Positions 25,910 to 33,567 of a stretch of 64,000 bases of DNA are shown piece by piece. Every line of letters begins with the position of its first letter. Within the stretch, counting starts at the first letter, position 1. The notes beneath the pieces were generated by a model that was not told the origin of the DNA, made no database searches, and saw only the letters and a program-made list of their open reading frames with translations. Location: the NCBI GenBank assembly GCA_046710535.1, contig JBKEHH010000002.1:186001-250000 (forward strand). The letters are read 5' to 3'. This stretch comes from CAWVSB01 sp046710535 (GTDB lineage Bacteria; Pseudomonadota; Gammaproteobacteria; Pseudomonadales; CAWVSB01). The position numbers and the translations under genes were made by a program.

Positions 25910-27124
25910 ATGGCAGTAGGTAATGGAGTGGTGGCACAGTTGAGCCCCATTGCTGGCGTGCGTTTAGCGACAGCACAAGCAGGGATCAAATACTCTAATC
26001 GTGATGATATTGTGCTCGTTGAAGTGTCGCCTGATGCTACGGTTGCCTGTGTATTTACTCAAAATCAGTTTTGCGCAGCACCGGTTACTATTGCTAGGCA
26101 GCATAATAGTAGTGCCGCTAGCCGCTATTTATTGATCAATACTGGTAACGCTAATGCCGGTACCGGTCAGCAAGGCTTACAAAATGCATTGAAGTGTTGT
26201 GACGCAGTTGCTGATTTATTAAATGTTGCTAGCAACGCTGTATTACCTTTTTCTACTGGCGTTATTGGTGAGCAATTACCGATAGATAAGCTAACCGCCG
26301 TGTTGCCTAATCTTATTGATGGGTTGTCTGCTAATGGTTGGCTGCGAGCTGCCATCGGCATACTGACAACCGACACAAGACCTAAAGCAATCAGTAAAAC
26401 AGTCCTGATTAACGGCGCTCCCGTCATTGTTACCGGTATGGCCAAAGGCGCTGGCATGATAAAGCCAAATATGGCCACAATGCTTGCCTATATCGCAACA
26501 GACGCAAAGCTAGATAAGGCCTTATTACAAGCTATTTTAGCGCAATGCACAGAGCAATCATTTAATCGAATTACCATTGATGGCGATACTTCTACCAATG
26601 ACGCCTGTGTATTAATTGCCAGTGGTGAAAGTGGGGTGGTAATTAATGAAGACACGGCTTGTTACCAGCAGTTTTTAGATTGTATGAGTCAAGTATTTAT
26701 AGAGCTTGCTCAAGGTTTGGTTCGTGACGGTGAGGGCGCATCTAAATTTGTGACCGTACAAGTGGATGGCGGTGCAGCTAGTGATGAGTGTCTTAAAGTA
26801 GCCTATACGGTGGCTGAATCACCTTTGGTCAAAACTGCACTATTTGCTAGTGACCCAAATTGGGGGCGTCTGCTTGCAGCTATTGGCCGTGCCGGCGTCA
26901 GCGATTTAGATGTCGACGGAGTTACCGTTTATATTGGTGATGTTTTGATTGCTGAGAACGGTTGCAGAGCTGCCTCCTACACCGAGGAAGCTGGTCAGCG
27001 GGTAATGAATAAAGACGATATATCACTGCTAATTGATTTAGGTAGAGGCAATAGTAGTGAAACTGTTTGGACCAGCGATTTGTCTTATGACTATGTAAAA
27101 ATAAATGCCGAGTATCGCAGCTAA
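25910..27124 (+). CDS. argJ: Bifunctional ornithine acetyltransferase/N-acetylglutamate synthase ArgJ
   Basis: A 404-residue Ntn-type enzyme. The precursor self-cleaves before the nucleophilic threonine in KPNMATML (Thr190 here) to give alpha and beta chains (known for ArgJ). GNANAGTG near residue 80 and DPNWGRLLAAIGRAG in the beta chain are conserved. It recycles the acetyl group in arginine synthesis. AGGAGA lies before the ATG. It closes the lpxC-secA-argJ-mutT run, and mutT begins two bases after its stop. Confidence 0.97.
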   Translation: MAVGNGVVAQLSPIAGVRLATAQAGIKYSNRDDIVLVEVSPDATVACVFTQNQFCAAPVTIARQHNSSAASRYLLINTGNANAGTGQQGLQNALKCCDAVADLLNVASNAVLPFSTGVIGEQLPIDKLTAVLPNLIDGLSANGWLRAAIGILTTDTRPKAISKTVLINGAPVIVTGMAKGAGMIKPNMATMLAYIATDAKLDKALLQAILAQCTEQSFNRITIDGDTSTNDACVLIASGESGVVINEDTACYQQFLDCMSQVFIELAQGLVRDGEGASKFVTVQVDGGAASDECLKVAYTVAESPLVKTALFASDPNWGRLLAAIGRAGVSDLDVDGVTVYIGDVLIAENGCRAASYTEEAGQRVMNKDDISLLIDLGRGNSSETVWTSDLSYDYVKINAEYRS

Positions 27125-27125
27125 G

Positions 27126-27536
27126 ATGAGCGAGACAAAATCTATTGCTGTCGCGGTTGGGGTTGTAGTCAATGATCAGCAGCAAGTTTTGATAGCGCTT
27201 AGATCGAAGCCGCAGCACCTAGCAGGGTTATGGGAATTTCCGGGTGGGAAAATCGAAGCTGGGGAAAGTGATGGCCAAGGTTTAGCGCGAGAGTTAGCAG
27301 AAGAAGTTGGCATAGACGTCATCTCGGCCGAGGCCTTAGTGAATATAAAACATGACTATGGTGATAGGTTGGTCGACTTGCGTTTTATGTTAGTACAAAA
27401 ATTCTCTGGTAGTGGGCAGGGTAAAGAAGGGCAACAAGTAAAGTGGGTTGAAATTAATGATCTTACGCAGTATGCCTTCCCTGAAGCCAATCAACTGATC
27501 ATTCCGCTACTAGTCGAGAAGTTTCACTGCAGTTGA
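27126..27536 (+). CDS. mutT: 8-oxo-dGTP diphosphatase MutT (Nudix)
   Basis: 136 residues from the ATG at 27126, immediately after the argJ stop. The Nudix box is complete: GGKIEAGESDGQGLARELAEEVGI, with REL.EE as metal ligands, preceded by GLWEFPGG. It removes oxidised guanine nucleotides from the pool (known). The size is close to E. coli MutT, with no fused ThiE domain as in Pseudomonas. Its 3' end overlaps the convergent yacG by 13 bp. Confidence 0.92.
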   Translation: MSETKSIAVAVGVVVNDQQQVLIALRSKPQHLAGLWEFPGGKIEAGESDGQGLARELAEEVGIDVISAEALVNIKHDYGDRLVDLRFMLVQKFSGSGQGKEGQQVKWVEINDLTQYAFPEANQLIIPLLVEKFHCS

Positions 27537-27724
27537 TTCATTGAGTCTTCTGACATGAAATCTGTATAGTCATTATCTTCAGATATTTTCTGTTCTTCAT
27601 TCGCCCAAGCAATAAAATCTGTGTTTTTGCACCTTTGTGAACAAAATGGACGACTCTCATTGTCATCGCTCCACACCGTTTGTTCACCACACTGAGGGCA
27701 GGCGATAGTCTTTTTAGTATTCAT
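27524..27724 (-). CDS. yacG: DNA gyrase inhibitor YacG (zinc ribbon)
   Basis: 66 residues with the YacG zinc motif: CPQCG near residue 9 and FCSQRC near residue 28 (CxxC...CxxxC), followed by an acidic tail (SEDNDYTDFMSED). YacG binds GyrB and inhibits gyrase in E. coli (known). Its ATG overlaps the coaE stop as ATGA, as in the usual pilD-coaE-yacG order. It overlaps the convergent mutT end. Confidence 0.93.
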   Translation of the reverse strand: MNTKKTIACPQCGEQTVWSDDNESRPFCSQRCKNTDFIAWANEEQKISEDNDYTDFMSEDSMNQLQ

Positions 27725-28329
27725 TGCTCTTGCCTGCCTTTGGTATTTATTAGTAGTTGCTGATGGACTGATTCAGTTGTTGCTAATAAATCAGCTAAAG
27801 TACTGTCATTATTAATAACGTGAGTAGCTATTTTTAATCGCTCTTGTCTATTGGCCTGGCTAGCGATAATTGCCTTAACCGTTTTTTCGCTGTTGCTGTC
27901 TCTAACCGTAGTCCGTTCAATTTGTGTTTGTTCAGCAACATCAACAACAATGACGTCATCACACATTTCATGTTGGCCAGATTCTGTTAGTAACGGCGTT
28001 ACATATAAAACATAAGGGCCATTAGCGGCTTCTATTTGACGGAACGTCTCGGCGCCAATTAATGGGTGTAATAGTTGTTCCAGCCAGGTTTTCTCACTTT
28101 GATTGTGGAATATTATTTCCCGAAGTTTAGCCCTATCTAAAACCCTGTCAGCGTTAATAATGTCATCACCGAAATGTTTTTGTATCTGTAATAATGCTTC
28201 GGTGCCGGGTTCGACGACTTGACGCGATACAATGTCTGCATCGACGACAGTAATTCCTAATGCCTTTAAATGATCTGAAACAGCCGTTTTACCACTACCA
28301 ATGCCGCCAGTTAGGCCAACCACATACAT
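27721..28329 (-). CDS. coaE: Dephospho-CoA kinase CoaE
   Basis: A 202-residue P-loop kinase. The Walker A is GLTGGIGSGKTAVSDHL at the N-terminus, followed by DADIVSRQVVEPG (substrate site) and a LID region with QxRLKIATHVINND near the C-terminus. It performs the last step of coenzyme A synthesis. It lies 20 bp after pilD and overlaps yacG by four bases. Confidence 0.96.
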   Translation of the reverse strand: MYVVGLTGGIGSGKTAVSDHLKALGITVVDADIVSRQVVEPGTEALLQIQKHFGDDIINADRVLDRAKLREIIFHNQSEKTWLEQLLHPLIGAETFRQIEAANGPYVLYVTPLLTESGQHEMCDDVIVVDVAEQTQIERTTVRDSNSEKTVKAIIASQANRQERLKIATHVINNDSTLADLLATTESVHQQLLINTKGRQEQ

Positions 28330-28349
28330 ATAAATAACCTTTGATATTT

Positions 28350-29261
28350 TTAGTTAAGACCGACAATATTCAAGTATGCATCAACAATTGGTTGCTGCCA
28401 AAGTAGGGTAATCCAACCCGCTGCAGCAAGGTAAGGGCCAAATGGAATAGTTTTTTGGCTGTCTCGTTTATTGATGACAATTTGTAGGATACCAATAATA
28501 GCGCCGCAGGTTGCCGACAAGATAATGATCACTGGTAAAGCTTGCCAGCCCATCCATGCCCCTAACGCCGCCAGTAATTTGAAATCACCATAGCCCATAC
28601 CATCTTTGCTGGTGACGAGTTTAAAGAGCCAGAAGACCAGCCAAAGAGCGAGGTAGCCAAAAATGGCGCCCCATACTGCAAAGTTAAGGGGAGTAAAAAC
28701 GGCTGCGCTATTTGCGGCAAGTCCAATCCAGAGTAAAGGAAGAGTAATGCTATCCGGTAATAGTTGGGTGTCAGTATCAATGCCTGCCAACGCGATGATT
28801 AGCCAAGTAAAAACTAAGGCGAAAAAGCCTGCGAGATTAAACCCAAAATGGTTAATAACAATGACAGAGGCAATTGCAGTGAAAATTTCTATCAAGGGAT
28901 AGCGCGCAGATATAGACGTTTTGCAGTTTGCGCATTTCCCGCGCAGCAGCAAGTAGCTAACAATGGGGATGTTTTGCCATGCGCTTATGCTGCTATTACA
29001 TTTTGGGCAGCTAGAGCGAGGAACAGATAAGTTGAATTTTTCGGGTAAATCTAATGGCGGCTGATCTTTTTGGTCTGCAATGTATTCGTCACATTCGTTT
29101 TGCCATTGGCGCTGCATCATTATTGGCAGGCGATAAATGACCACATTAAGAAAGCTACCAATAGAGAGGCTTAGCAAGAAAACAGCAATAAAAATTATTA
29201 GCACTGGTGTGTTAACCGGCCATTGCCGCGCCCATACCGAATATGGGTAAATACATTGCAA
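28350..29261 (-). CDS. pilD: Type IV prepilin peptidase/N-methyltransferase PilD
   Basis: An inner-membrane protein of up to 303 residues. It has the N-terminal GSFLNVVIYRLP motif, the zinc-like tetracysteine loop CPKC...CANC, and the two aspartates of the aspartic peptidase (GIDTDTQLLPD and GYGDFKLLAALG). It cleaves leader peptides and methylates the new N-terminal Phe of pilins, here both short pilins at 32407 and 32804. The start is uncertain: the ATG at 29261 lies 50 bp inside pilC and gives a long N-terminus; a GTG at 29204 gives a short one. Neither has a good ribosome-binding site. Confidence 0.95.
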   Translation of the reverse strand: MQCIYPYSVWARQWPVNTPVLIIFIAVFLLSLSIGSFLNVVIYRLPIMMQRQWQNECDEYIADQKDQPPLDLPEKFNLSVPRSSCPKCNSSISAWQNIPIVSYLLLRGKCANCKTSISARYPLIEIFTAIASVIVINHFGFNLAGFFALVFTWLIIALAGIDTDTQLLPDSITLPLLWIGLAANSAAVFTPLNFAVWGAIFGYLALWLVFWLFKLVTSKDGMGYGDFKLLAALGAWMGWQALPVIIILSATCGAIIGILQIVINKRDSQKTIPFGPYLAAAGWITLLWQQPIVDAYLNIVGLN

Positions 29262-30438
29262 CCATCAAGCCACCAACCACCACGCCAAGAAAAGACATAA
29301 TAATAGGCTCCATAAGTGAGGTAAGTCCGTCTACAGCATTGTCTACCTCGGCCTCATAATGATTAGCTACCTTGTCGAGCATATCATCCAGTGCGCCTGA
29401 CTCTTCGCCAATAGCTACCATTTGCATCAACATGCTAGGGAATAGCTTAGTAGACCGTATCGCCATATTTAATGCTATGCCTGAGGTTACGTCATCGCGT
29501 ATATCTTTTACGGCGGTTTCATAGACAATATTACCAGTAGCACCAGCGACTGAATCTAGGGCGTCGACAAGCGGCACCCCGGCAGCAAAAGTGGTGGCCA
29601 GCGTTCTTGAAAAGCGGGCTATTACTGACATATAAATAATGTGACCGGCCGCAGGAAGTTTTAAAGTCAATCTATCGACAGCATTTGAAAATGGTTTCGA
29701 TCTAAATTTTGCTTCCGAAAAGCCTTTAACTATTCCATAAATGGCGCCGACCATAACCCACCAATAAGCAGATACGAAGTCAGATATTTCTACTACAAAT
29801 TGGGTGAATGCAGGTAAGTCAGAACCCATGCTTGCAAACGTAGTCGCAAATGCTGGCACCACGAATACCATAAGAATTCCGGTAACTACCGTTGCTATAG
29901 TCATGACCGCTATCGGATAATTCATCGCTTTCTTGATTTTAGATTTCAGCGCCTCGCTCTTTTCCTTGTAAGTAGCAACGCGATCTAGCATGGTTTCAAA
30001 CGCACCAGATTGTTCGCCGGCGCCAACTAAGCTGCAGAAAAGTTCATCGAAATGACGAGGGTGTTTTGTCAGTGCGAGCTCGAAAGACGTGCCGCCAGAA
30101 ATCTCATTCTTAATTTCAAGGATTAATTCTCGCATTGCAGGATTCTCAACACCTTCTGCAACAATGTCGAACGACTGAATTAGTGGCACCCCAGCTTTCA
30201 TCATCGTTGCCAGCTGACGACTAAAAATAGCGATATCTGCAGGCGTTATTGGTTTTGCTCTGGGAGCAAAAAGAGGGCTCGGTTTCTTTTTGACCGATGT
30301 CGGTTTTATACCTTGCTTACGAAGTGCGTTCTTCACGCTAACAATATTTTCGGCGTCTAGCTCGCCGTTATTTTTCCCGCCCCGTTTATCCGTGCCTTCC
30401 CATAGATAGGTTGCGGTTTTAGTTTTTTTAGCAGCCAT
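29212..30438 (-). CDS. pilC: Type IV pilus inner-membrane platform protein PilC
   Basis: A 408-residue GspF/PilC-family protein: a basic N-terminal region with the YLWEGTDKRG motif, then two repeated T2SSF domains (starting near FSRQLATMMKAGVPLIQSF and FSRTLATTFAAGVPLVDAL), and three hydrophobic membrane segments. PilC couples the cytoplasmic motors to pilin insertion (known). It sits between pilB (6-bp gap) and pilD. Confidence 0.96.
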   Translation of the reverse strand: MAAKKTKTATYLWEGTDKRGGKNNGELDAENIVSVKNALRKQGIKPTSVKKKPSPLFAPRAKPITPADIAIFSRQLATMMKAGVPLIQSFDIVAEGVENPAMRELILEIKNEISGGTSFELALTKHPRHFDELFCSLVGAGEQSGAFETMLDRVATYKEKSEALKSKIKKAMNYPIAVMTIATVVTGILMVFVVPAFATTFASMGSDLPAFTQFVVEISDFVSAYWWVMVGAIYGIVKGFSEAKFRSKPFSNAVDRLTLKLPAAGHIIYMSVIARFSRTLATTFAAGVPLVDALDSVAGATGNIVYETAVKDIRDDVTSGIALNMAIRSTKLFPSMLMQMVAIGEESGALDDMLDKVANHYEAEVDNAVDGLTSLMEPIIMSFLGVVVGGLMVAMYLPIFGMGAAMAG

Positions 30439-30444
30439 TATGTA

Positions 30445-32175
30445 TTAGTCCTTAGTCACACGGTTTACTTCTTCTAAGCTTGTTGCACCAGCGCCCGCTT
30501 TTGTTAATGCCGAGCGACGCAAGTCTGGGAAACCATCTTCACGGCATTGTTTACCAATTACAATAGAATTTGCGCCTTCCATGATAAGTGACGCAATGGC
30601 AGGAGTGATGCGAACTACTTCATAAATACCAACGCGACCTTTATAACCGTTGTTACAGTTGCTACAACCCTCTTTATTCGGGTGTTTCATCGTAAGGCCA
30701 TCTAATTCTTCTTCTAAAAAACCTTCTTTTAGTAATATCTCTTTCGGAATATCATCGGCTGGTATGGCGCAAGTCTTGCACAATCGTCTTGCAAGCCGCT
30801 GCGCGATGATCACGCTCACTGTAGTGGCAAGGTTAAACTGCGGCACTCCCATATTGATCAACCGGGTAATAGTTTCTGGCGCGCTATTGGTATGCAGGGT
30901 AGACATTACCATGTGGCCTGTTTGCGCTGCCTTTATTGCAATTTCGGCCGTTTCTAAATCACGAATCTCACCAACCATTATAATGTCTGGATCTTGCCGT
31001 AGGAATGAGCGCAGTGCTGAAGAGAAAGTTAGCCCGACCTTGGCATTCACATGTACTTGATTAATACCTTCAAGGTTTATTTCAACTGGGTCTTCTGCGG
31101 TTGAAATGTTTCTTTCGGGTGTATTAAGTATATTCAGGCCGGTGTATAAGCTGACGGTTTTACCCGAGCCGGTAGGGCCGGTAACCAATATCATTCCCTG
31201 TGGTTGTTGCAGGGCGTGCATGAAAATTTCTTTTTGATCTTCTTCGTAACCTAGCGCGTCAATTCCCATCTTCGCAGCGCTAGCGTCTAGAATACGCAAT
31301 ACTATTTTCTCGCCCCAAAGTGTAGGGAGTGTATTAACACGAAAATCTATCGATTTGGTTTTAGATAGTTTTAATTTTATACGACCATCTTGAGGTACTC
31401 GTCGCTCAGAAATATCCATCCCAGACATGACTTTTAAGCGCGCAGATATTCTTCCAGACAGAGTAATCGGTGGCTTGGCTTTTTCCTGCAAAATACCATC
31501 AGCCCTAAAGCGCACACGATAAGTTTTTTCATAAGGTTCAAAATGTATATCGGAGGCGCCCATGCGAATGGCGTCTAGCAATATTTTGTTGATAAATTTA
31601 ACCACCGGCGTTTCGTCTTTGCCTTTGGTGTCTTCTTCAGCTGGCTGTGCATTTTCGTCAATGGCTTCGATATCAAGGTCTTCAAGACCTTCATCCATAT
31701 CGTCAAAGCCCTCTTCTATATCTTCCGCCGCACTTTCAAGATATTTCTCAATTGCTGCCTTTAGAGCCTTTTCCTCTACTACAACAGCTTCAATCCCTAA
31801 TCCGGTATGGAATTTAACTTCATCTAATGCAGTAAAATTAGCCGGGTCCGACAGTGCCACTGATAATTTTTTGTCACGCTTAATCAGCGGTAAAATATTA
31901 TGCTTTTTTATTAATTTATCGTCGACGATGCCCCTAACGAACTCGTCTGGGTTAAACGCAGTGATATCTAGGTAGGGTGCGCCAAACTCTTGTGATGCAA
32001 GGGTTGCCAAAATGTGACCGCTAACAACATTGTCCTCAACTGCTTGCGCAATAAAGGACTTTCTGTTTTGTTTTGCATTTACCGCCGTTGCTAAGGCCGA
32101 TTCTTCCGATATTAACTCCGAACTAATAAGCTTTTGCGGTAGACCGCTGATTAGCATTGCATTTTTAGTCGACAT
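30445..32175 (-). CDS. pilB: Type IV pilus assembly ATPase PilB
   Basis: A 576-residue hexameric motor. The N-terminal T2SSE_N/MshEN domain is of gammaproteobacterial type (GLPQKLISSELIS...). Walker A is VTGPTGSGKTVSLY, the Asp box and His box surround it, Walker B is DPDIIMVGEIRDLETAE, and a C-terminal tetracysteine (CKTC, CSNC) binds zinc. An acidic linker (about residues 150-180, rich in Glu and Asp) separates the domains. It powers pilus extension. No pilT lies in the window. It is divergent from the short pilins. Confidence 0.96.
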   Translation of the reverse strand: MSTKNAMLISGLPQKLISSELISEESALATAVNAKQNRKSFIAQAVEDNVVSGHILATLASQEFGAPYLDITAFNPDEFVRGIVDDKLIKKHNILPLIKRDKKLSVALSDPANFTALDEVKFHTGLGIEAVVVEEKALKAAIEKYLESAAEDIEEGFDDMDEGLEDLDIEAIDENAQPAEEDTKGKDETPVVKFINKILLDAIRMGASDIHFEPYEKTYRVRFRADGILQEKAKPPITLSGRISARLKVMSGMDISERRVPQDGRIKLKLSKTKSIDFRVNTLPTLWGEKIVLRILDASAAKMGIDALGYEEDQKEIFMHALQQPQGMILVTGPTGSGKTVSLYTGLNILNTPERNISTAEDPVEINLEGINQVHVNAKVGLTFSSALRSFLRQDPDIIMVGEIRDLETAEIAIKAAQTGHMVMSTLHTNSAPETITRLINMGVPQFNLATTVSVIIAQRLARRLCKTCAIPADDIPKEILLKEGFLEEELDGLTMKHPNKEGCSNCNNGYKGRVGIYEVVRITPAIASLIMEGANSIVIGKQCREDGFPDLRRSALTKAGAGATSLEEVNRVTKD

Positions 32176-32350
32176 AGTTGTAAACCGGTATCAATGTTTA
32201 TTGTAATAACGTTATCTTGCAAAATGCATTAAAGCTTTCATGCGAAGTCTAAAGTATAGCAGTATATCTGTAGATGTTAGCAGCCAAAATATAATAGTAA
32301 TTTAAGGCTAAGCAGTATGAATATAGTAGGAATATTACGGTTTGCAAAAG

Positions 32351-32367
32351 TTAGCACGATTTTTGCG
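32351..32367 (+). promoter_or_regulatory. Sigma-54 promoter of the first short pilin gene
   Basis: TTAGCACG (32351-32358) and TTGC (32363-32366) match the -24/-12 consensus TTGGCACG-N4-TTGC with one mismatch and exact spacing. It ends about 40 bp before the ATG at 32407. Sigma-54 with PilR controls pilA in Pseudomonas, Geobacter and Myxococcus (known). No pilSR genes are in the window. Confidence 0.75.
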
Positions 32368-32406
32368 TATGACCTCTATATCGTAGACAAAATATAAGAG
32401 TGTGTT

Positions 32407-32589
32407 ATGCGGCATGTCAAAGTAAAGGGCTTTACCCTAATAGAGCTGATGATAGTAGTGGCCATTATTGGTATTTTGGCATCCATTACTATTCCCCAGT
32501 ACAGTCAGTATCAAGCCAAAGGTTATGATAAAGCAGCGATGTCAGATACTCGTAATTTTCTGACACATGCCATAGCAGCCTCGTTGTAG
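32407..32589 (+). CDS. Short type IV pilin, PilA-N type, copy 1
   Basis: 60 residues: an eight-residue basic leader ending in KG, then a class III signal helix starting FTLIELMIVVAIIGILA with the conserved Glu5. PilD should cut between G and F, leaving 52 residues. The protein stops right after the helical spine, so the beta-rich globular domain and D-loop of ordinary pilins (130-160 residues) are absent. Aromatics are at mature positions 1, 24, 27, 32 and 43. It has its own sigma-54 promoter. It differs from copy 2 at seven of 52 mature positions. The same length in both copies argues against accidental truncation. Confidence 0.9.
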   Translation: MRHVKVKGFTLIELMIVVAIIGILASITIPQYSQYQAKGYDKAAMSDTRNFLTHAIAASL

Positions 32590-32740
32590 TGAAAAGCGCT
32601 AAAAAAAATAACATAAAATGACAAAAATTGTCATAGTTTGTTGTAATTGTATATATTTAATCTGTTCTAAAGTTCTACATAACCATCCAATTTAGTTAAT
32701 TTAAAGCCCTCTCGGCCCAAAGTAGAACATATCGTAAAAG

Positions 32741-32757
32741 TTGGCATAGATTTTGTA
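32741..32757 (+). promoter_or_regulatory. Sigma-54 promoter of the second short pilin gene
   Basis: TTGGCA (32741-32746) with TTGT (32753-32756) keeps the exact -24/-12 spacing of sigma-54 promoters; the second element deviates from TTGC at one base. It lies about 47 bp before the pilin ATG at 32804. The short palindrome ATGACAA-AAA-TTGTCAT (32618-32634) upstream could be a hairpin ending the copy 1 transcript or an activator site. Confidence 0.7.
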
Positions 32758-32803
32758 TGTACATGCACTGTAATTCAATATTAATCACATGATGGAGATT
32801 TCC

Positions 32804-32986
32804 ATGAGAAAAAGTACTCAAAAAGGTTTTACACTTATCGAACTGATGATTGTCGTAGCAATTATCGGTATTTTGGCTTCAATTGCTATCCCTCAGTACA
32901 GTCAGTATCAAGCTAAGAGTTATGACAAAGCAGCGTTATCTGATGTCCGTAATTTCTTAACCAATGCTATCGCCAACTCTGCTTAA
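32804..32986 (+). CDS. Short type IV pilin, PilA-N type, copy 2
   Basis: 60 residues from ATG 32804, chosen because GGAG lies six bases upstream and the leader (MRKSTQKG) has normal length. An ATG at 32789 is also in frame. The mature protein is 52 residues with Phe1, Glu5, Pro22, and Tyr at 24, 27 and 32, ending in a short Asn/Ala tail. It has no globular domain. The closest known architecture is the short Geobacter pilin (PilA-N), whose aromatic positions 1, 24, 27 and 32 coincide. It lies 65 bp before the gene for the probable globular partner, with no terminator between, so the two are probably co-transcribed. Confidence 0.92.
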   Translation: MRKSTQKGFTLIELMIVVAIIGILASIAIPQYSQYQAKSYDKAALSDVRNFLTNAIANSA

Positions 32987-33051
32987 TACTAAAAGTTATA
33001 TTGCATAACTTTTAAACTAAGAAATTTTTGAAAATTCAAGAGGATTTAACC

Positions 33052-33402
33052 ATGAAAAAAATTATTAAAGCGACTTTGGCTGTGGCGACAACATCTGCAG
33101 CGCTAATGTTATCTGCGGGTTCAATGGCTGCATTAACAGGTGCATGTGGGGCGGGTGACGTGTGTTCGGTATCTGATGGAGATGCGACAAGTTATGTGCA
33201 GGATGCATTTGATTTGCAGTTGTCGCCTGGCGTTGCGTTGAGTTACAGCCAATCATCAACAGCTATTGGTGTGGTGTCATTCCACCCTAAAGGGAGCTCT
33301 GGTTTTGCTGGTATTAGCAATGGCGGTCAGATTATTGAATGTGGTGATGCAAGTGCGATACCGACTGTTACGTCTTCTATTTATGGTGCTTCTGACTGTT
33401 AA
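33052..33402 (+). CDS. Secreted pilin globular-domain-like protein (PilA-C-like partner)
   Basis: 116 residues from ATG 33052, with AGAGGA seven bases upstream. A Sec signal peptide (about residues 1-26, basic start, cleavage likely after SMA) is followed by about 90 residues with cysteines at 32, 38, 97 and 116, the last being the C-terminal residue. The segment SPGVALSYSQSSTAIGVV...HPKG...G resembles the beta-sheet region of pilin C-terminal domains found in full-length deltaproteobacterial-type pilins. I infer that it supplies the missing globular half to the short pilins, as PilA-C (Spc) does in Geobacter. The identification is by pattern and context, without a search. Confidence 0.65.
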   Translation: MKKIIKATLAVATTSAALMLSAGSMAALTGACGAGDVCSVSDGDATSYVQDAFDLQLSPGVALSYSQSSTAIGVVSFHPKGSSGFAGISNGGQIIECGDASAIPTVTSSIYGASDC

Positions 33403-33415
33403 TATAAAGTTGGAT

Positions 33416-33449
33416 AAAAAATGCCTAGCATAGTCTGGGCATTTTTTTT
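33416..33449 (+). terminator. Rho-independent terminator after the pilin genes
   Basis: AAAAAATGCC pairs with GGCATTTTTT around a 12-base loop, followed by a run of eight Ts (33442-33449). It separates the pilin transcript from the ABC exporter genes that begin at 33568, so these are probably separate units. Confidence 0.85.
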
Positions 33450-33567
33450 GCCTTTATGAAAGTCATTTACTCGTATTTTTCATTCTAAGAATATTCGGTT
33501 TGTAGAGTATTTTGCTATAATAAAAATAATTTATTACAGATAGAGCTATTGCCGAGGTTGAGTATTC

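Noticed and set aside
32407..32589. The first short pilin as a truncated pseudogene
   Set aside because: The second copy ends at the same point, both keep leader, Glu5 and promoters, and differences are conservative, which points to two functional short pilins.
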